Origin: Candidatus Doudnabacteria bacterium
GTDB taxonomy: Bacteria > Patescibacteriota > Doudnabacteria > UBA920 > O2-02-FULL-48-8
DNA length: 16,427 nucleotides
Assembly: GCA_016198045.1 (NCBI GenBank)
Contig: JACQJI010000020.1
Coordinates: 1-16,427 of the forward strand
Direction of reading: 5' to 3'
Positions 12,874 to 16,427 of the stretch are shown piece by piece (the first letter of the stretch is position 1; each line of letters starts with the position of its first letter). The notes under the pieces were generated by a model that did not search any database, was not told where the DNA came from, and worked only from the letters and a program-made list of their open reading frames with translations. Made by a program: the position numbers and the translations under genes.

Positions 12874-13092
12874 ATGTCAAGATTGCCGCCTATGCCGCCG
12901 CTGTTCCATCTCGGCATGATCATGGTCTCGTTCGGCCTTTTCGTTTTTGTGCTATTTGGGGAGGGAGTGCTCAAAGGCGATCTGAATAAATCCAATCGCC
13001 GAAAATGGCTGCCACGCATGCTCATGTATCTTCTGATGTTCGTAGTTGGAGCATTTTTGGCAATCTTCAATGCGACGCCGATTTCTCCTTAA
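12874..13092 (+). CDS. Two-helix membrane protein, 72 aa, unknown function
   Basis: The start MSRLPPMPPLFHLGMIMVSF is fixed by a strong SD (12862-12868) and a consensus-like promoter. Two hydrophobic helices (about residues 11-31 and 48-67) are joined by a basic loop GDLNKSNRRKWLPRM, which would favour a cytoplasmic loop. No family is recognised. The gene lies between two sod 3'-end relics and on the opposite strand to them, so the segment 12815-13128 may have arrived as an inserted unit. An upstream in-frame TTG at 12841 lies inside the promoter and is rejected as a start. Confidence 0.75.
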   Translation: MSRLPPMPPLFHLGMIMVSFGLFVFVLFGEGVLKGDLNKSNRRKWLPRMLMYLLMFVVGAFLAIFNATPISP

Positions 13093-13128
13093 GGAAGTTG
13101 TCGTCGCATTCTTGTTTGATCGAATTTT

Positions 13129-13200
13129 TTAAATAAGCTTCAGTACTTTCCACCAAGCCGCGATGTATTCCGGCCGGCGGTTTTGGTATTTCAAGTAGTA
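13129..13200 (-). pseudogene. Superoxide dismutase 3'-end relic 2
   Basis: Minus-strand codons encode YYLKYQNRRPEYIAAWWKVL then KLI and TAA (13131-13129). This is a classic Fe/Mn SOD C-terminus, corresponding to the part that follows DVWEHA. It aligns with the intact gene's YYVLYRWERAKYVENWWNV but differs strongly from it, so it is not a recent copy. The stretch begins right after an in-frame stop (13203-13201), where the promoter region of the endonuclease gene starts. It is GC-rich compared with the AT-rich sequence beside it, marking a sharp junction at about 13200. Confidence 0.85.
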
Positions 13201-13216
13201 TTATAAATATGATAAT
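13189..13216 (+). promoter_or_regulatory. Candidate promoter of the LAGLIDADG gene
   Basis: TTTCAA (13189-13194), 16-nt spacer, GATAAT (13211-13216). An ATG at 13225 follows after 8 nt, again a leaderless spacing. The -35 box is weak and lies inside sod relic 2. Confidence 0.45.
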
Positions 13217-13255
13217 ATGGTAGCATGATTAGAATAGACAGACAAATAAGAATGG

Positions 13256-14023
13256 TTGCTTTTGACGCTTTCAAGGGTCTTTTTTACGAATGGATTATCG
13301 AGGAAAGAAATCATAGATCAAATTAAAGCGAGGTTTGATATACCTTACGGCACGCTCTATGACTGGTATAGAGGCAAGCATGTGCCTTGGGGCCGGGCAG
13401 GCAAACTAGTCCATCGAACAGAATTTTTTTATGTAATAGGCGCATTGTTGGGAGATGGGTGCCTTTACAGATGGAAACCAACGAACAACTATGTCATCCT
13501 TGTAGGCGACAGAAAGTTTACGACCAAATATTCAAAATATTTAAGAGCGTGTATTTATAATAGAGTCAAACCATACATAGATCGTAATAAAAATATCTGG
13601 TTTGTTAGGACCAATAACTTCGAGCTCTATGAATTATTTAAAAGATCTAGATCTGAGTTGTCTTATTTAGAAAACCTTATTATAAAGAACGGGAAACAAG
13701 CCGCATTGCTATTTATTGAAGGATTTTTTGATGCCGAAGGTTGCGTTAAGATAATCAAAGAACCATCAAGAATAACTCCAAAGGTTTGCTTGGATATAAC
13801 CAATACAGATCAAAAACTCCTAAAATTAGTTCAGGATCTTCTGCTAAAAAACTTGCTCATAGAAGCACGATTTTCTTCTCAAAAGCCGTATGGAAACAGA
13901 AAAATATGCTATCATCTCAGGATCTACAGAAAAGAGGATATAAGAAAATTTTTAAAACTAATAACTACAACTAAGCTGAAAGGAAGTAAAATAACTCTGG
14001 TTCAAAACTGGTTAGATAGATAA
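13256..14023 (+). CDS. LAGLIDADG homing endonuclease, two-motif type, possible 5' frameshift
   Basis: LAGLIDADG enzymes cut long specific DNA sites and spread the element that encodes them. The continuous frame (255 codons, opening at TTG) has an N-terminal helix-turn-helix region (about 13-40, GLSRKEIIDQIKARF...GTLYDWYRG). Motif 1 is FFYVIGALLGDGCL (57-70) and motif 2 LLFIEGFFDAEGCV (151-164), each with its acidic residue, so the enzyme should act as a monomer. The frame contains no ATG. An ATG at 13225, eight bases after a -10 box, opens the -1-related frame MIRIDRQIRMVAFDAFKGLF, which would fuse to it at the T-run 13280-13285 if one T were absent. It is AT-rich with many ATA and AGA codons, unlike its neighbours. 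It ends with TAA at 14023, directly abutting the stop codon of convergent sod. Free-standing, with no intein or intron visible around it. Confidence 0.85.
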   Translation: MLLTLSRVFFTNGLSRKEIIDQIKARFDIPYGTLYDWYRGKHVPWGRAGKLVHRTEFFYVIGALLGDGCLYRWKPTNNYVILVGDRKFTTKYSKYLRACIYNRVKPYIDRNKNIWFVRTNNFELYELFKRSRSELSYLENLIIKNGKQAALLFIEGFFDAEGCVKIIKEPSRITPKVCLDITNTDQKLLKLVQDLLLKNLLIEARFSSQKPYGNRKICYHLRIYRKEDIRKFLKLITTTKLKGSKITLVQNWLDR

Positions 14024-14608
14024 TCATTTAGCAGCTTTGTAATAATTTTTGACTTGCTGCCAATTAATAACGTTCCACCAGTTTTCTACGTATTTAGCCC
14101 TTTCCCATCTATACAGGACATAGTACGCATGCTCCCAAACATCAATACCCAAGATTGGCTTTAGTCCTTGCATTAAGGGACTATCTTGGTTAGATGTTGT
14201 CATGACTTTCAACGTACCTGAGGAGTTATCTGCCACTAGCCATGCCCAGCCGCTTCCAAAATCACTTAATGCGGCTTTAGTAAATTCTTCTTTATATTTA
14301 ACCAAATCAACTATAGGTTCGGTTTTTTGGGGACCCATTATCGTCCAGAAGAAAGAATGATTGACATGTCCGCCGCCGTGGTTTCTGATGGCCGTGCGGT
14401 CAGCGTCATCAACTTTTAGGGAGTCCAAGTCCTTCAAAAGGTCCTCAACCGGTTTTTTCTGAAGTTCCGGATATTTATCCAAAGCGGCATTTAATTTGTC
14501 AATGTAAGCCTGATGATGCTTGGTATGATGGATTTCCATGGTCTTGGCATCAATGTAAGGCTCTAAGGCATCATAGGAGTAATTTAGTTTTGGCAATGTG
14601 TATTTCAT
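14024..14608 (-). CDS. sodA: Superoxide dismutase, Fe/Mn family
   Basis: The enzyme converts superoxide to oxygen and hydrogen peroxide in the cytoplasm. The 194-aa protein (MKYTLPKLNYSYDALEPYID) has all metal ligands: H27 in MEIHHTKHH, H84 in GHVNHSFFW, D156 and H160 in DVWEHAYY. The GSGWAWLV and NQDSPLM blocks are present; the Gln in NQDSPL favours Mn or cambialistic use. The start is taken at ATG 14608, six bases after a -10 box; a GTG at 14614 would be within the promoter spacing. The C-terminus extends as NVINWQQVKNYYKAAK and differs from both relics. The stop (TGA) abuts the stop of the convergent endonuclease gene. SOD in such a small genome suggests contact with oxygen. Confidence 0.96.
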   Translation of the reverse strand: MKYTLPKLNYSYDALEPYIDAKTMEIHHTKHHQAYIDKLNAALDKYPELQKKPVEDLLKDLDSLKVDDADRTAIRNHGGGHVNHSFFWTIMGPQKTEPIVDLVKYKEEFTKAALSDFGSGWAWLVADNSSGTLKVMTTSNQDSPLMQGLKPILGIDVWEHAYYVLYRWERAKYVENWWNVINWQQVKNYYKAAK

Positions 14609-14614
14609 AACCAC

Positions 14615-14643
14615 ATCATAACCCTGGTTGACACAAGCGTCAA
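14615..14643 (-). promoter_or_regulatory. sod promoter, leaderless geometry, with inverted repeat
   Basis: On the minus strand TTGACG (14643-14638), 17-nt spacer, TATGAT (14620-14615), and ATG starts 6 nt later at 14608, so transcription should begin at or next to the A of ATG. TTGAC/GTCAA (14628-14632 and 14639-14643) and ACACAA/TTGTGT (14631-14636 and 14644-14649) form overlapping inverted repeats around the -35 box, a possible operator. Confidence 0.65.
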
Positions 14644-14724
14644 TTGTGTTTTATAGTGCAAATAGGCTGTAAGGCCCAATGATCTGAATTACTATATTTT
14701 ACTGGTTGCTTGCATCTTAGTTAA

Positions 14725-14753
14725 TTGATGACTCAAGTTTTGTCTCATATTAC
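14725..14753 (+). promoter_or_regulatory. Candidate rny promoter
   Basis: TTGATG (14725-14730), 17-nt spacer, TATTAC (14748-14753). It would give rny a leader of about 105 nt. That leader holds a short hairpin ATCC/GGAT (14780-14783, 14789-14792) followed by six Ts, and a perfect inverted repeat ATTTTG-GA-CAAAAT (14808-14821). No gene is seen in 14615-14865. Confidence 0.4.
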
Positions 14754-14865
14754 TGTGATTTCAACCGGCCCTGAAACATCCATGAGGGATTTTTTGGGTC
14801 AGTACTAATTTTGGACAAAATCCATCAAGCAAGATGCGGCCAACTAAGTTTGGAAAGGTTTTGTT

Positions 14866-16383
14866 ATGTCCATAGTTTATCTGTTAATCGTCTTAATCGT
14901 GGGATTGGTGGCAGGATATTTTATTCGCAAAGTCCAGATCGCCAACAAAGTCGGTTCGCTGGAAGCCAAAGTCGCCAAAGGACTGGAGGAAGCCAAAAAT
15001 AAAGAAAAAGAGATTATGCTGGAGGCCAAGGCGAAAGCTTTGGAGATCGTGGATCAGGCGAAAAAAACCGAGTCAGATTTTCGCAACCAAATTCTGAAAG
15101 TCGAAGAGCGGCTCGCTCGGCGAGAGTCAGATCTGGACAAAAAATTGCTGGAAGTCGAAAAAAGTAAGGACGAGCTGGCGCAAAAGAAAGAAGAATTGCT
15201 CAAAACCTCCGAAGATTTAAAGCAAATCAAACAAACGCAGCTGGCGCAGTTGCAGAAGATCAGCAATCTAACGTTGGAAGACGCTAAACGCGTGCTGTTG
15301 GAAGCTACCGAAAAGAATGTCGGCCCAGAGCTATCGGCTTTGATCCGAAAACTTTTGATCAACGCGCGCGACGAAGCCGACCGCAAGGCTCGGGAGATAG
15401 TGGCCTTGGCCATCCAGCGCTGCGCTTCGGAAGTCACCAGCGAGCAAACCACCACTACTGTCGCGCTGCCCAATGAAGAAATGAAAGGCCGGATCATCGG
15501 CAAAGAAGGGCGGAACATCAGGACCTTTGAGCAGATGCTAGGAGTCGAGGTGATCATTGATGATACTCCTGATGCAGTAGTCATCTCCGGTTTTAATTCC
15601 GTCCGACGGCATATTGCCAAAATCGCCTTGGAAAAATTAATTGCTGACGGCCGGATTCATCCAGCCAAGATCGAAGAGTCAGTGGAAAAAGCCAAAAAGG
15701 AAGTGGCAGAGATGATCAGGGAAGCGGGCGAGGCGGCGGTGTACGAACTAGGGATCACGAATTTTCCCACCAAGCTTATCCAGCTCATCGGCCGGCTAAA
15801 ATTCCGGACCAGTTACGGCCAGAATGTGCTGAAGCATTCGGTTGAGATGGCCAAACTGGCGGCAATCATTGCCGAAGAAATCGGCGCGGACGTGGCCACC
15901 GTCAAGCAAGGGGCGCTTTTACACGATGTCGGTAAAGCCCTGGATCAGGATATGGAAGGCACGCACGTGGAGATCGGCAAGCAGATCGCCAAGAAGTTTA
16001 ATCTGCCAGAAAAGATCGTTAACGCCATCGAAGCCCACCACGGCGATGTTGAGTACACCTCCATCGAGGCGGCCATCGTGGATGCGGCTGACAATATCTC
16101 CGGTTCCAGGCCTGGGGCGAGGCGGGACACTTACGAACAGTACATCCAGCGGTTGGAGGATCTGGAACGGCTGGCAGCTGGTTTCGAAGGCGTGGAAAAA
16201 GTTTACGCGATTCAGGCCGGGCGGGAGATTCGCGTGTTTGTCACTCCGGCCAAAGTCGATGACTGGTCAGCCACCAAGCTCGCCCGCGACATCGCCAACA
16301 AAATTGAACAGGAGCTCAAGTATCCAGGCGAGATCAAGGTCATGGTGATTAGGGAAACGAGGGTCATTGAATATGCTAGGTAA
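14866..16383 (+). CDS. rny: Ribonuclease Y
   Basis: RNase Y is a membrane-bound endoribonuclease that starts mRNA decay, replacing RNase E in many bacteria. The 505-aa protein has an N-terminal membrane helix (about 2-20, SIVYLLIVLIVGLVAGYFI), a long charged coiled coil (about 25-135), a KH domain with GRIIGKEGRNIR (208-219), and an HD hydrolase domain. The HD domain has H324 in LKHSVEMA, the H353-D354 pair in GALLHDVGKALD, AHHGD, and later AADNISGSRPGARRD. The C-terminal region ends REIRVFVTPAKVDDW and TRVIEYAR, typical for the family. Length is normal. GGAAAGG lies 7 nt before the ATG and may serve as ribosome site. With rnc, khpA and FtsH in the same window, much RNA and protein turnover is encoded here. 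Confidence 0.97.
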   Translation: MSIVYLLIVLIVGLVAGYFIRKVQIANKVGSLEAKVAKGLEEAKNKEKEIMLEAKAKALEIVDQAKKTESDFRNQILKVEERLARRESDLDKKLLEVEKSKDELAQKKEELLKTSEDLKQIKQTQLAQLQKISNLTLEDAKRVLLEATEKNVGPELSALIRKLLINARDEADRKAREIVALAIQRCASEVTSEQTTTTVALPNEEMKGRIIGKEGRNIRTFEQMLGVEVIIDDTPDAVVISGFNSVRRHIAKIALEKLIADGRIHPAKIEESVEKAKKEVAEMIREAGEAAVYELGITNFPTKLIQLIGRLKFRTSYGQNVLKHSVEMAKLAAIIAEEIGADVATVKQGALLHDVGKALDQDMEGTHVEIGKQIAKKFNLPEKIVNAIEAHHGDVEYTSIEAAIVDAADNISGSRPGARRDTYEQYIQRLEDLERLAAGFEGVEKVYAIQAGREIRVFVTPAKVDDWSATKLARDIANKIEQELKYPGEIKVMVIRETRVIEYAR

Positions 16384-16427
16384 TAGTTAGAAAGTTAGAA
16401 AAGTTAAAAGGTTCGAAAGTCTTTTTA

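Noticed and set aside
13256..14023. Endonuclease as part of an intein or group I intron
   Set aside because: No splicing-domain blocks and no interrupted host gene in frame around it; it is convergent with sod and ends exactly at the sod stop.
14712..14848. Complementary pieces (GCATCTT/AAGATGC, CTTAGTT/AACTAAG, TTGATG/CATCAA) in the rny leader
   Set aside because: Their order does not allow all three to pair in one nested fold, so chance in AT-rich sequence is likely.
16384..16427. GTTAGAAA-like repeats after rny
   Set aside because: Only a few degenerate units before the window ends; too short to call a repeat array.

Overview
The window looks like a chromosomal segment of a Patescibacteria/CPR-type bacterium with a small genome. 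This is an inference from content: compact housekeeping genes in short operons, a rpsP-khpA-trmD-rplS cluster with no rimM, an SMC protein of about 700 residues, several small CPR-style membrane proteins, and start codons lying directly behind promoter -10 boxes. TGA is used as a stop (membrane protein ending at 3720, sod, the 11682-12197 gene), so the standard bacterial code applies and the TGA=Gly CPR lineages are excluded. No rRNA, CRISPR array or insertion sequence with a transposase is visible.

Layout. 1-279: C-terminal end of a PaaX-like (Cas2-fold) protein cut by the window edge. 280-917: a region rich in palindromes that holds an intact tRNA-Leu(UAG), apparently nested inside the D-loop of a second, interrupted tRNA-Leu(UAG). 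918-3720: ftsH overlapping a six-helix membrane protein. 3732-6694: tRNA-Val(GAC), a 70-nt nested palindrome, then rnc and a hinge-less smc. 6813-8048: a dedA-family gene and, on the minus strand, a divergent CDP-alcohol phosphatidyltransferase with its own terminator. 8103-11677: rpsP, khpA, trmD, an inserted antitoxin/PIN-toxin pair, an RluA-family pseudouridine synthase and rplS. 11682-12730: two coupled membrane proteins and a 25-codon ORF, closed by a strong terminator. 12731-14643: a superoxide dismutase (sod) locus carrying two displaced sod 3'-end relics, a 72-aa membrane protein and a LAGLIDADG endonuclease gene. 14725-16383: rny (RNase Y).

The core theme is RNA and translation: two ribosomal proteins, TrmD, a pseudouridine synthase, KhpA, RNase III, RNase Y and tRNAs. 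Membrane quality control (FtsH), chromosome organisation (SMC) and lipid/membrane genes (DedA, CDP-alcohol transferase) sit alongside.

Two places deserve most attention. First, on the minus strand the order is intact sod, LAGLIDADG gene (antisense), a sod C-terminal relic, a small-protein gene (antisense), and a second sod C-terminal relic. This resembles the fungal mitochondrial arrangement in which an endonuclease element replaces the 3' end of its target gene and pushes the old end downstream. Second, the pieces of one tRNA-Leu(UAG) flank a complete tRNA-Leu(UAG), with complementary sequence closing the insert. Promoters with near-consensus boxes and a 16-17 nt spacer also place the ATG only 6-11 nt after the -10 box for ftsH, rpsP, the antitoxin, sod and probably the endonuclease. 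That points to leaderless mRNAs, whereas the CDP-alcohol transferase and the 72-aa gene have leaders with strong Shine-Dalgarno (SD) sequences.
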